From: UBA1413 sp964567485 | GTDB taxonomy: Bacteria; Bacteroidota; Bacteroidia; Bacteroidales; Prolixibacteraceae | Direction of reading: 5' to 3' | DNA: 64,000 bases | NCBI GenBank assembly: GCA_964567485.1 | Contig: CAZMMX010000003.1 | Coordinates: forward strand, 62,001 to 126,000 | Part shown: positions 1-8,282 of the stretch, piece by piece | How positions within the stretch are numbered: position 1 is the first letter of the stretch | Layout: each line of letters opens with the position of its first letter | Notes under the pieces: model-generated | Databases searched by the model: none | Told to the model about the DNA's origin: nothing | Seen by the model: the letters and a program-made list of their open reading frames with translations, nothing else | Translations under genes and position numbers: made by a program

Positions 1-99
1 GATCAGCTCCTTCACCACCGAGGCAGGCCTCTGGATCACCTCTCCCGCGGCAATCTGGTTGGCTACGGAGTCGGGTAATAACTGGATTACATCGGACAC
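1..99 (-). CDS. mutL: DNA mismatch repair protein MutL, N-terminal fragment (cut by window edge)
   Basis: Reading the minus strand from a GTG at 97-99 gives a start like MSDVIQLLPDSVANQIAAGE followed by VIQRPASVVKELI. This is the characteristic N-terminus of MutL, the GHKL-type ATPase that couples MutS mismatch recognition to downstream repair. Only the first 33 codons lie in the window, so the rest of the ATPase domain and the C-terminal dimerisation domain cannot be judged. The GTG is the only reasonable start near this motif and lies about 10 bases after the stop of the small membrane protein gene, so the two are probably co-transcribed. No Shine-Dalgarno sequence is visible. Confidence 0.9.
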   Translation of the reverse strand, partial: MSDVIQLLPDSVANQIAAGEVIQRPASVVKELI

Positions 100-109
100 A
101 AACAGGGAA

Positions 110-415
110 TTACCGGTATAATAAAAAGTAAAAAATAAGAAACAGGATGCCGATGATGACCAGCAGGCGTCTGTTACTCTGCCTGCGTGCGTCGGGAGTG
201 GTGCGGCTGCTGTTTCTCATGGCCTTGCGAAACTGCCCCCTGATATAAGGCCGGTGACTTCCCGATTCCCCCCGGTCAGAAGGATCTCCCTTTATACCCA
301 GTTCCTCCCTGATCAGGCGCACCCGCTCTTCCCGATCTTCCTGGTCAGGATCCCAATATCGGGGCTTGAATTCAAACTGCCGCGGCTTGGGAAGGTTAAA
401 AAACTTCAGTGCCAT
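110..415 (-). CDS. Small single-pass membrane protein upstream of mutL
   Basis: A 101-residue protein starting MALKFFNLPKPRQFEFKPRY. The ATG at 415 is preceded by a strong GAGGAGG about 10 bases upstream, which fixes this start over the longer open frame that runs antiparallel-unrelated into der. The N-terminal half is charged (DPDQEDREERVRLIREE); residues about 80-101 form one C-terminal hydrophobic segment ending in LLYR, so it is probably a tail-anchored inner-membrane protein. Similar short proteins occur next to mutL in other Bacteroidota as far as I recall; I know of no function. It sits between der and mutL on the same strand with its own -7 box (439-446). Confidence 0.75.
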   Translation of the reverse strand: MALKFFNLPKPRQFEFKPRYWDPDQEDREERVRLIREELGIKGDPSDRGESGSHRPYIRGQFRKAMRNSSRTTPDARRQSNRRLLVIIGILFLIFYFLLYR

Positions 416-438
416 AATCGTGTTCCTCCTCTTTTTTG

Positions 439-446
439 CAAAGATA
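439..446 (-). promoter_or_regulatory. Candidate -7 promoter box (TATCTTTG) for the small membrane protein and mutL
   Basis: TATCTTTG on the minus strand matches the Bacteroidota housekeeping -7 consensus TAnnTTTG. It lies between the der stop and the ATG at 415. No convincing -33 TTG at 19-21 bases upstream was seen, so this is a moderate call. Confidence 0.45.
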
Positions 447-461
447 AACGGTTTTGGCCAA

Positions 462-1769
462 TCATTTCTGGCGAAAGAAGATCTGTAAGGGGACTCCTGA
501 AAAATTGAACTTCTCACGAAGCTGGTTCTCCAGGTAACGCTTGTAAGGCTCCCTGATGTACTGGGGCAGGTTGGCGAAAAATACAAACCCGGGAGCATGC
601 GAGGGAAGCTGCGTGCAATACTTGATCTTGATAAATTTCCCCTTCCATGACGGCGGGGGATAATTCTCAATAGCCGCCAGCATCACCTCGTTCAATTCCG
701 AAGTCTTGATCTTCCGCTTGCGGCTAAGGTAGACTTCCATGGCCGTTTCCAGGGCCTTGTGGATCCTCTGCTTGGTCAAAGCCGATATGAACACCATGGG
801 GACATCGGTAAAGGGGGCTATCCTCTCCAATATATCCTTTTTGAAACGGTTTAGCGTGGAGTTGTCCTTCTCAACCAGATCCCACTTATTGATCAGCAGG
901 ATGACCCCCTTTTTATTTTTAAGGATCAGGTTAAAAATGGAGAGGTCCTGGGCTTCGATGCCTCTTTCGGCATCGAGCATCAGCATGCAAACGTCTGATT
1001 CTTCAATGGTCCTTACCGACCTGAGGACGGAGTAAAACTCCAGGTCTTCCTTTACCCTGGCACGTTTCCTGAGTCCTGCCGTGTCGACGATGATGAAATC
1101 ATAGCCGAACTTGTTGTAACGTGAATGAATGGCATCGCGGGTAGTCCCGGCAATGTCGGTAACGATATTGCGTTCTTCGCCGACCAGGGCATTGATAAAG
1201 GAAGATTTTCCCACGTTGGGGCGGCCGACCACGGTAAACCGGGGCAGGGCATCCTCCTCCTCTTCACCTGCAGAAGGGGGTAAAAACTCCACCACGGCAT
1301 CGAGCACCTCACCGGTGCCGCTTCCCGTCATCGATGATACGGGGAAGATATCCCCCAGTCCCAGGCCATAAAACTCCTGGGCATCGGCAAGGCGAATGTG
1401 GTTATCCACCTTGTTGACCACCAGGAGCACCTTTTTATCGCTTTTACGGAGAATCAGAGCCATGGCCTCGTCGAGATCGGTGATTCCTGTCTCCACATCC
1501 ACCACAAAAAGGATCACATCGGCCTCATCAAGGGCCAGGTGCACCTGTTTGCGGATCTGCTCCTCGAAAACATCGTCGGAATGAATCACATACCCCCCCG
1601 TGTCAATCACCGAGAAATCGAACCCATTCCAGGTACACTTACCATAAATACGATCACGGGTCACCCCTGAGACGTCATCGACGATGGCCATCCGTGATTC
1701 CACAAACCTGTTGAAAAGTGTCGACTTGCCTACATTGGGACGGCCGACAATAGCTACTATACTACTCAT
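462..1769 (-). CDS. der: Ribosome assembly GTPase Der (EngA), tandem GTPase
   Basis: 435 residues, the usual length for Der. Two GTPase domains in tandem each carry a GRPNVGKS P-loop (residues about 7-15 and 180-188), DTGG/DTAG switch II motifs and NKVD/NKWD specificity motifs, followed by a C-terminal KH-like domain from about residue 350. Der acts in 50S subunit maturation. I chose the ATG at 1769 (MSSIVAIVGRPN) rather than an in-frame TTG two codons upstream. The start lies 2 bases after the era stop, so era and der form an operon, pairing two ribosome-assembly GTPases. No unusual residues seen. Confidence 0.97.
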   Translation of the reverse strand: MSSIVAIVGRPNVGKSTLFNRFVESRMAIVDDVSGVTRDRIYGKCTWNGFDFSVIDTGGYVIHSDDVFEEQIRKQVHLALDEADVILFVVDVETGITDLDEAMALILRKSDKKVLLVVNKVDNHIRLADAQEFYGLGLGDIFPVSSMTGSGTGEVLDAVVEFLPPSAGEEEEDALPRFTVVGRPNVGKSSFINALVGEERNIVTDIAGTTRDAIHSRYNKFGYDFIIVDTAGLRKRARVKEDLEFYSVLRSVRTIEESDVCMLMLDAERGIEAQDLSIFNLILKNKKGVILLINKWDLVEKDNSTLNRFKKDILERIAPFTDVPMVFISALTKQRIHKALETAMEVYLSRKRKIKTSELNEVMLAAIENYPPPSWKGKFIKIKYCTQLPSHAPGFVFFANLPQYIREPYKRYLENQLREKFNFSGVPLQIFFRQK

Positions 1770-1771
1770 AT

Positions 1772-2659
1772 TCAATTTTCTGCTTTATATCCGAAACGGC
1801 TGATCGTCCGTTCGTTCTCCCGCCACTCTTTGGCCACCTTCACATACAACTCCAGGAAAATCTTCCTTCCGAAGAACTCTTCCGCTTCCTGGCGGGCCAT
1901 GGTTCCCACCTTCCTCAGGGCCAGTCCTCCCTTTCCGATGATGATCCCCTTTTGCGAATCCCGCTCCACATAAATAACGCCCCTGATCCTGAGCAGGTCA
2001 CCATCGGTAATAAACTCCTCTACCTCCACTTCCACAGCATAGGGAATCTCCTTCTGATAATTGATCAGTATCTTTTCCCTGATGATCTCTTGCATGAAAA
2101 ACCGCTCACTGCGGTCGGTAAGTTCATCTTTCGGAAAATAGGGGGGATTCTCGGGAAGCCACTCCAGTATGCGGTCAAAAACCGGCGTAAGGTTAAACTT
2201 TTCGGTAGCCGATACCGGGAAAATGGCGGCTTCAGGAAAAATCCCGCTCCAATATTCAAAAAGCCTGATCACCTCTTCCTGGTTCGAAAGATCGATCTTA
2301 TTAATCAGCACAATCAGAGGAACACCGGCCTTTTTAACTTTGGCGACATAATCACTGTTTTTCGCCGGATCTTCTTTTACATCGGTCACGTACAGAATGA
2401 TATCGGCATCGTCGAGTGCCGTCTCCACGAACTTCATCATGGTCTCCTGCAGTTTATAGCCGGGTTTGAGAATCCCCGGAGTGTCGGAATAGACGATCTG
2501 GAAATCTTCGCCGTTGACAATCCCCTTGATGCGGTGACGGGTGGTCTGCATCTTGGAAGTGATAATCGACAGCCTCTCGCCGACCAGGGTATTCATGATG
2601 GTCGATTTTCCCACATTGGGGTTCCCGATGATGTTGACAAATCCTGCTTTATGTGACAT
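1772..2659 (-). CDS. era: Ribosome assembly GTPase Era
   Basis: 295 residues starting MSHKAGFVNIIGNPNVGKST. The N-terminal GTPase domain has the P-loop GNPNVGKS, DTPG and NKID motifs; the C-terminal KH domain carries the IIIGKGG loop that binds the 3' end of 16S rRNA. Era is a 30S maturation checkpoint. The ATG at 2659 is preferred to a TTG three codons upstream because it matches the family's N-terminus. A TATCTTTG box 27 bases upstream fits as the operon promoter; der follows at 2 bases. Confidence 0.97.
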   Translation of the reverse strand: MSHKAGFVNIIGNPNVGKSTIMNTLVGERLSIITSKMQTTRHRIKGIVNGEDFQIVYSDTPGILKPGYKLQETMMKFVETALDDADIILYVTDVKEDPAKNSDYVAKVKKAGVPLIVLINKIDLSNQEEVIRLFEYWSGIFPEAAIFPVSATEKFNLTPVFDRILEWLPENPPYFPKDELTDRSERFFMQEIIREKILINYQKEIPYAVEVEVEEFITDGDLLRIRGVIYVERDSQKGIIIGKGGLALRKVGTMARQEAEEFFGRKIFLELYVKVAKEWRENERTISRFGYKAEN

Positions 2660-2685
2660 AGAATACAATTCGCTAAAAATCAGTG

Positions 2686-2693
2686 CAAAGATA
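2686..2693 (-). promoter_or_regulatory. Candidate -7 promoter box (TATCTTTG) for era-der
   Basis: TATCTTTGCAC on the minus strand, a perfect TAnnTTTG, 27 bases upstream of the era ATG. No clear -33 TTG at canonical spacing. Confidence 0.5.
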
Positions 2694-2800
2694 GAAAAAA
2701 AGAGATGAATGGCCGGATTGGGGCCTTCAAATGGGGAAGATGACCATTAATTTCACTTTCGGCTCTTTAGGGTGCTTTCTGCCTGGCGATTTTCACCCTC

Positions 2801-3712
2801 TTAAGGCACTCCCTTCCGGAAGCGGGCGAAAGATTCCTCCCACTCATCTCCGGAAAACTGGTCGGTAAGGGCGATGAGTTCTGTGATTCCCGGGGAGTGG
2901 TCAACAGGGCGGATTCTGGTTTGTTCGGGGGTGCACTCCACCGCCAGGAGCCTGTCGCCGCTCACCATGAGGAATCCCTTGATGCGGTATGCGCGGGAAG
3001 CCCATTCTGCCAGAAAACCGGGAATTCTGTCCTCAGGCATGGGCCTGGTAGATTTCAGCACCAGCGTGGAGACCTCAGGACGGGCCAGGGCTCCCTCCAT
3101 GGCCGGGAAAAAGCGGGGTTTCCGCAGGAACCTCTCCCGGAAGGGCACCCGGCAAAAGGAAGTGGTGACGATTTCGGCAAAGGGGTTGACGTTCTGGGCG
3201 AAATCTATGGCCAAGGGCGTCTTTTCAGCTGCCAGATCAACCTTGTTTACCACGATGATATCGGCCATGCGTAACTGGTGAACCACCCGGGGCATCATTT
3301 TTCCGGTGCGGGCGTAACCGGCGGCATCCAAAATACACCAATGGAGAGCCACATGGACCCGCCCCGACAAGGGGGTATGGCTGAACATCTCCGCAAGGGC
3401 GGTGGGATCGGATAATCCCGAAGCCTCCAGAATCAGCAAGTCAGGAGAATGCCGGCGCACGAAACCCTCAAGCGAGGCCATGAACTCCCCCAGCAAACAA
3501 ACACAAAACACCGACCCGTTGTTGATCTCCAACAAGGCAAAACGGCCTCCCGACTCCTCAAGAGCATAGCGGTCGGTGTTGACGGGGGCAAACTCATTCT
3601 GGATCACCCCCACACGCTTACCCTCTGGCAGTCCGGCCAAAACCTCCCCCAGAAATGTGGTTTTGCCGCTGCCCAGAAATCCCGACACAATATGCAGGGG
3701 AATGGATGCCAC
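2801..3712 (-). CDS. CobW/COG0523-family P-loop GTPase with variant metal motif
   Basis: 303 residues with the SIMIBI GTPase signature: GFLGSGKTT P-loop at residues 12-20, LILEASGLSDP as the Walker B region near residue 95, NKVD near residue 156, and a C-terminal CobW-like beta domain. Family members are metallochaperones or cobalamin/zinc-linked GTPases. The conserved CxCC metal motif is altered here to NGSVFCVCLLGEF (CxCL), a variant I associate with a less-studied subgroup. The start is GTG at 3712 (VASIPLHIVSGFLG), consistent with the fold beginning immediately. It diverges from the PurF-like gene; substrate and metal cannot be assigned. Confidence 0.8.
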   Translation of the reverse strand: MASIPLHIVSGFLGSGKTTFLGEVLAGLPEGKRVGVIQNEFAPVNTDRYALEESGGRFALLEINNGSVFCVCLLGEFMASLEGFVRRHSPDLLILEASGLSDPTALAEMFSHTPLSGRVHVALHWCILDAAGYARTGKMMPRVVHQLRMADIIVVNKVDLAAEKTPLAIDFAQNVNPFAEIVTTSFCRVPFRERFLRKPRFFPAMEGALARPEVSTLVLKSTRPMPEDRIPGFLAEWASRAYRIKGFLMVSGDRLLAVECTPEQTRIRPVDHSPGITELIALTDQFSGDEWEESFARFRKGVP

Positions 3713-3832
3713 GAAACTCTTTTTATAAGATTTTTATACTGAAACGACTCTTTTTATCTCATTTTTCTCTTCACAGGCCAAAGTTGGGAATAATTTAAAT
3801 TCATTCTGTTTTTTCTTTCCGGAAGGAATCTA

Positions 3833-3840
3833 CAATTTTG
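3833..3840 (+). promoter_or_regulatory. Candidate -7 box (CAATTTTG) for the PurF-like gene
   Basis: CAATTTTG is one mismatch from TAnnTTTG and has a T-rich -33 region (TTT at 3811-3813) 19 bases upstream. A start site just after it would exclude the in-frame TTG at 3838 as start codon and favours the ATG at 3871. Confidence 0.35.
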
Positions 3841-3870
3841 TCCACTTCAATTTTAAAAAATCAGGGTGCC

Positions 3871-5277
3871 ATGAGTGGGTTCTTCGGAAGTATCGGCAAG
3901 GCCAATTGTGTATACGATGTCTTTTATGGCACCGACTATCATTCCCACCTGGGGACCAAACGTGCCGGCATGGCTTTTTACAATGCCTGGCTAGGTTTTC
4001 AGCGGGCCATTCACAGCATCGAAAACGACTATTTCAGGAGCAAGTTCGCCGATGACATCAAGGGATTTGCCGCCAACAGCGGCATCGGGGTCATCAGTGA
4101 TATGGAAGCGCAGCCCATCGTGGTGAATTCGCATCTGGGAAAATTCGCCATCGCCACGGTGAGTAAGATCGTGAACCTCACAGAACTGGAGGCGCGGCTT
4201 CTGAAACAACGGCAGCACTTTGCCGAGACCAGCCAGGGAGCCGCCAACCCCACTGAACTGGTGGCCATGCTGATTTGTGAAGCCAGCGACCTGGTTTCGG
4301 GCATTGAAAATGTCTTTGACCGGGTGAAAGGCTCCTGTTCCATTCTGCTGCTGACGGAAAACGGTATCATTGCCGCCCGTGATAAACTGGGACGTACCCC
4401 TGTGATTCTCGGAAGCAAGGAGGATACCCTGGCCGTGGCCACTGAGTCGTGTTCGTTCTTCAACCTGGGCTTTGAAACTCTGCGCGACCTGGGACCCGGG
4501 GAAATCGTGCGGGTGACCGCCGACGGTATCGAGGTGCTGCGCCAACCCAACGAAAAAATGCAGATCTGCGCTTTTCTGTGGGTTTACTATGGCTACCCCC
4601 CTTCCTTTTATGAGGGGATTAACGTGGAGGAGTGCCGCTACCGCTGCGGTGCCGCTCTGGCGCAACGCGATAATGCCGACGCCGACTTCGTATCGGGAAT
4701 TCCTGATTCAGGGGTGGCCCATGCCGTGGGTTACAGCAACAAAAGCCGCATCCCCTACATGCGGCCCTATGCCAAGTACACCCCCACCTGGCCCCGCAGC
4801 TTCATGCCCCAGAACCAGGAAATCCGCGACCTCGTCGCTAAAATGAAACTGATCCCCAACCGCTCCCTGGTGGGCGGAAAATCGGGAATTTTCTGCGACG
4901 ACTCCATCGTCAGAGGAACCCAGCTCGTGGGAAACACCCACGACCTCTATGAAGCCGGAATCCGCGAAATCCACATGAGAATCGCCTGCCCTCCCCTTCT
5001 TTATCCCTGCGAATTCCTCAACTTCTCACGTTCCAAAAAAACGACGGACCTGGCAACCCGCAAGGCCATAAAAACCCTAGAGGGCGAAAAAGATGTGGAT
5101 ATCAGTCGATATGAGAATCCTGAAAACGAAGAGTATAAGGCCATGACCGATACCATCCGCAAAAACCTCAACCTCACTACCCTGAAATTCCAGCACATCG
5201 GCGACCTGGTCACGGCCATCGGACTCCCCAGGGAAAAGGTGTGCACCCACTGCTGGGATAATAGCAGCTACTTTTAA
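3871..5277 (+). CDS. Amidophosphoribosyltransferase (PurF) paralogue lacking the N-terminal Cys nucleophile
   Basis: 468 residues. The N-terminal class II glutamine-amidotransferase domain (1 to about 230) begins MSGFFGSIG where PurF has MCGIFG, so the Ntn nucleophile Cys is absent (Ser2 instead). The C-terminal phosphoribosyltransferase domain keeps the PRPP loop CDDSIVRGTQ near residue 343 and SGIPDSG. Cysteines at about 233, 380, 458 and 461 (CTHC near the C-terminus) sit where Bacillus-type PurF binds its 4Fe-4S cluster. It may be an ammonia-dependent or otherwise repurposed PRTase, or use Ser2; this is inference. Similar proteins in Bacteroidota are generally labelled amidophosphoribosyltransferase. 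No other pur gene is nearby. Confidence 0.8.
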   Translation: MSGFFGSIGKANCVYDVFYGTDYHSHLGTKRAGMAFYNAWLGFQRAIHSIENDYFRSKFADDIKGFAANSGIGVISDMEAQPIVVNSHLGKFAIATVSKIVNLTELEARLLKQRQHFAETSQGAANPTELVAMLICEASDLVSGIENVFDRVKGSCSILLLTENGIIAARDKLGRTPVILGSKEDTLAVATESCSFFNLGFETLRDLGPGEIVRVTADGIEVLRQPNEKMQICAFLWVYYGYPPSFYEGINVEECRYRCGAALAQRDNADADFVSGIPDSGVAHAVGYSNKSRIPYMRPYAKYTPTWPRSFMPQNQEIRDLVAKMKLIPNRSLVGGKSGIFCDDSIVRGTQLVGNTHDLYEAGIREIHMRIACPPLLYPCEFLNFSRSKKTTDLATRKAIKTLEGEKDVDISRYENPENEEYKAMTDTIRKNLNLTTLKFQHIGDLVTAIGLPREKVCTHCWDNSSYF

Positions 5278-5325
5278 GGATCAGGGGCGCCGGGCAGCTT
5301 ATAAAAGATATGGTTGCATGGGGGT

Positions 5326-6861
5326 TTATCTCCCCGGGCCCAATTTTTCAATGGCGCTGTTCAGGCGGGCGATGGTCTCCGTTTTTCCCAGGAGTTCACA
5401 GATGCGGAACAGGTCAGGGCCTACATTTCCTCCAACGAGGGCAATGCGCAGGGCATTCATCACATCGCCGAAGTGCCATCCCCTGTCGTTCATGAAGGCT
5501 GAAAATTTCTCCTTCAGGGGTACAGCCTCCCACACGTCAGCACCTGCAAGAAGATGAGCGATCTCCCCCACGGCTTCGGGAATACCCGTTTTCCACCTTT
5601 TAGCCACGGCTTTTTCATCATACACTGCCGGTGCCTCAAAGAAATAGCGGCCCTGTTCCCAGAAGTCTCCGACAAAATCGCACCGTTCCTTGATCTCTTC
5701 CACCACCGACACCACAGTTGCCAGGGTAACGGTCACGTTTTTGGAATAAAGGATGGGAACCACCATACGGGCCAGTTCCTGTGATGATTTGTTCTGAAGG
5801 TATTGGCGGTTGAACCAGCGGGCTTTTTCGGGATCGAAGCGGGAGCCTGCCTTCACCACGCGGTCCAGGCTGAAACTCGCGGCCATCTCCTCAAGGGTGA
5901 AAATCTCCTGGTCGGTGCCCGGGTTCCACCCCAGTAAGGCCAGAAGGTTCAGGAAAGCCTCGGGAAAATAGCCGTCTTCGCGGTAACCCCTGTAGGACTC
6001 GCCACTTTCGGGATCTTTCCAGCGCAGCGGAAATACCGGAAATCCCATTTTGTCGCCATCACGCTTGCTCAGTTTTCCCTTACCCTGGGGCTTCAGGATC
6101 AGAGGAAGATGGGAGAAACGCGGACGGCTCTCCTCCCACCCAAGAGCCTGGTAAAGAAGAACATGCAGGGGCAGCGAGGGAAGCCACTCCTCACCCCTGA
6201 TGACATGGGAGATCTCCATCAGATGGTCATCGACGACATTGGCAAGGTGGTAGGTGGGCATGCCGTCCGATTTGAAGAGGACCTTATCATCGAGCTCACG
6301 GGTGTTGAAGGTCACACTTCCGCGTATGAGGTCCTCTTCGGTGACGTCGATATTTTCAGGCATCCGGAAGCGGACGGCGTAGGGCTCACCGGCGTCGAGC
6401 AGCCGCTGAACCTCCCCGGCAGGAAGAGCCAGGGAATTGCGGAGCCCCATGCGGGTGTGCTGGCCGTAGGAAAAAATCTCTCCCTTAGCCTCGGCCTGCG
6501 CCCTGAGTTCATCGAGCTCGGCAGGCGTGTCAAAGGAGATGTATGCCCACCCCGACTCCACCAGCTGCTGGGCATAGCCGGCGTAGATCTCCTTCCGCTC
6601 ACTCTGCCGGTAGGGACCATAACTCCCCCCAAAACCGGGACCTTCATCGGGAATCAGTCCGCACCAACGCAAACTCTCCACGATATACTCCTCGGCACCG
6701 GGAACATACCGCGTCTGGTCTGTGTCTTCGATACGCAACAAAAAATCACCGCCATGCCTGCGGGCAAAAAGATAATTGAACAACGCCGTTCTTACCCCAC
6801 CCATATGGAGGGGACCTGTCGGACTGGGTGCAAAACGCACACGGACTCTTCTTTCGCTCAT
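5326..6861 (-). CDS. gltX: Glutamyl-tRNA synthetase
   Basis: 511 residues starting MSERRVRVRFAPSPTGPLHM, so the class I HIGH motif appears as PLHMGG near residue 17, and KMSKS as KLSKRDGD near residue 265. The C-terminal part is the helical anticodon-binding domain of bacterial GluRS. The ATG at 6861 is chosen because upstream in-frame residues do not resemble the family. A TATCTTTG box lies 18 bases upstream. It converges with the PurF-like gene, leaving 48 bases between stops. Whether it is discriminating GluRS or also charges tRNA-Gln cannot be told from this window. Confidence 0.97.
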   Translation of the reverse strand: MSERRVRVRFAPSPTGPLHMGGVRTALFNYLFARRHGGDFLLRIEDTDQTRYVPGAEEYIVESLRWCGLIPDEGPGFGGSYGPYRQSERKEIYAGYAQQLVESGWAYISFDTPAELDELRAQAEAKGEIFSYGQHTRMGLRNSLALPAGEVQRLLDAGEPYAVRFRMPENIDVTEEDLIRGSVTFNTRELDDKVLFKSDGMPTYHLANVVDDHLMEISHVIRGEEWLPSLPLHVLLYQALGWEESRPRFSHLPLILKPQGKGKLSKRDGDKMGFPVFPLRWKDPESGESYRGYREDGYFPEAFLNLLALLGWNPGTDQEIFTLEEMAASFSLDRVVKAGSRFDPEKARWFNRQYLQNKSSQELARMVVPILYSKNVTVTLATVVSVVEEIKERCDFVGDFWEQGRYFFEAPAVYDEKAVAKRWKTGIPEAVGEIAHLLAGADVWEAVPLKEKFSAFMNDRGWHFGDVMNALRIALVGGNVGPDLFRICELLGKTETIARLNSAIEKLGPGR

Positions 6862-6878
6862 CGTCGTAAAATTTGCGG

Positions 6879-6886
6879 CAAAGATA
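6879..6886 (-). promoter_or_regulatory. Candidate -7 promoter box (TATCTTTG) for gltX
   Basis: Perfect TAnnTTTG on the minus strand (TATCTTTGCCG), 18 bases upstream of the gltX ATG. The -33 region is T-rich but without an exact TTG. Confidence 0.5.
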
Positions 6887-6981
6887 GGGAAAACACAGCG
6901 ATGAGAAATGAACCCCGGGACTGTCATTTATCACAAAAAAATACGGATCCTTTTTGTTAATTTGGGGCCTGATCAAAAATT

Positions 6982-8181
6982 ATGACAGTTATGTACGGAA
7001 AAATGAAGCAGGATCTGGTTAAGACCCTTGAAGGTCTGAAAGAGCAGGGGTTATATAAAACCGAAAGGATCATCACCTCGGCACAGGGGGCTGAAATAAC
7101 GCTGAACTCCGGGGAGCGGGCGCTCAACTTCTGCGCCAACAATTACCTGGGACTGGCATCCCATCCGGCGGTGGTCAGGGCAGCCCAGGAGATCATGAAT
7201 GACTGGGGCTTCGGGCTCTCGTCGGTGAGGTTTATCTGTGGCACCCAGCAGATCCACAAAGAGCTGGAATCAAGGGTCTCCCGGTTCCTGGGAACCGAAG
7301 ATACCATTCTGTACTGTGCCGCTTTCGATGCCAACGGCGGAGTTTTTGAACCGTTGCTGGGAGAGGAGGGCGCCATCATCTCAGACGAATTGAACCACGC
7401 TTCCATCATCGACGGCGTGCGGCTTTGCAAAGCCCGGCGGTACCGCTACAAACATTCCGACATGGGAGAATTGGAAAAATGCCTTCAGGAAGCCCAATCG
7501 GCCACCTACCGCCTGGTGGTCACCGACGGCGTCTTTTCCATGGACGGCGACATTTGCAAATTACCCGAGATCGTAGCCTTGTGCGATCGCTATGATGCCC
7601 TGGTGATGGTCGACGATTCCCATGCCACAGGCTATATCGGCGCCACAGGCCGCGGAACTGCCGAACATTACGGCCTGCTGGGCAAGATCGACATCATCAC
7701 CACCACCTTCGGCAAGGCCATGGGCGGTGGCAACGGCGGATGCACCTCCGGCAGAAAGGAAATCATTGAAATGCTCAGGCAGCGGTCACGCCCCTACCTC
7801 TTCTCCAATACCCTGGCCCCCGCCACCGTGGGCGCTACCCTCAAAGCCATTGATCTCCTCGAAGAGAATTCCGAAATGTCGAACAGCGTGATGATCAAAG
7901 CCCGCCGCTTCCGCACCAAAATGGAAACCGCCGGCTTTGACCTGGTCAAAGGAGATACCGCCATCATCCCCGTGATGATCTATGATGAACCCAGGGCCAT
8001 CCGCTTTGCCGACGAACTGCTGAAAGAAGGAGTCTATGTGATCGGCTTCGTCTTCCCCGTGGTACCCCGCGGAAAAGCCCGCATCCGCGTGCAAATATCC
8101 GCTGCCCACTCCGAAGAACAAATCGACAAAGCAGTTAATGCCTTTATTAAGGCCGGAAAAAAACTGAACCTCATCAGCTAG
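6982..8181 (+). CDS. kbl: Glycine C-acetyltransferase (2-amino-3-ketobutyrate CoA ligase)
   Basis: 399 residues of the alpha-oxoamine synthase family of PLP enzymes. Hallmarks: NFCANNYLGLASHP near residue 50, SSVRFICGTQ, the DDSHATG aspartate motif, and TTFGKAMGGG, whose Lys244 should bind PLP. The reaction joins glycine and acetyl-CoA to 2-amino-3-ketobutyrate, or the reverse in threonine breakdown. The ORF starts at ATG 6982; a second ATG at 6991 (MYGKMKQDL) resembles family N-termini and may be the real start. The threonine dehydrogenase partner is not adjacent. The stop codon lies inside an 18-bp tandem duplication. Confidence 0.93.
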   Translation: MTVMYGKMKQDLVKTLEGLKEQGLYKTERIITSAQGAEITLNSGERALNFCANNYLGLASHPAVVRAAQEIMNDWGFGLSSVRFICGTQQIHKELESRVSRFLGTEDTILYCAAFDANGGVFEPLLGEEGAIISDELNHASIIDGVRLCKARRYRYKHSDMGELEKCLQEAQSATYRLVVTDGVFSMDGDICKLPEIVALCDRYDALVMVDDSHATGYIGATGRGTAEHYGLLGKIDIITTTFGKAMGGGNGGCTSGRKEIIEMLRQRSRPYLFSNTLAPATVGATLKAIDLLEENSEMSNSVMIKARRFRTKMETAGFDLVKGDTAIIPVMIYDEPRAIRFADELLKEGVYVIGFVFPVVPRGKARIRVQISAAHSEEQIDKAVNAFIKAGKKLNLIS

Positions 8182-8208
8182 GTCTGCTCTATCAGCCAGG
8201 TCTGCTCA
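8173..8208. repeat. 18-bp tandem duplication spanning the kbl stop codon
   Basis: ATCAGCTAGGTCTGCTC (8173-8189) is repeated as ATCAGCCAGGTCTGCTC (8191-8207), period 18, with one interior mismatch. The first copy contains the kbl TAG stop; in the second the same triplet is CAG. Seen directly. Confidence 0.9.
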
Positions 8209-8240
8209 CTGTCCTGACAGATCCAGGAGAAGAAGTGAGC
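8204..8240. terminator. Hairpin between convergent kbl and mqnC
   Basis: GCTCACT (8204-8210) pairs with AGTGAGC (8234-8240), and inside it TCCTG pairs with CAGGA. No T-run follows on either strand, so it is only a candidate transcript-end structure. Confidence 0.35.
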
Positions 8241-8282
8241 GATTCACACAGGACTGGCAGAGGTGGTGGCTGAGTATATGGC

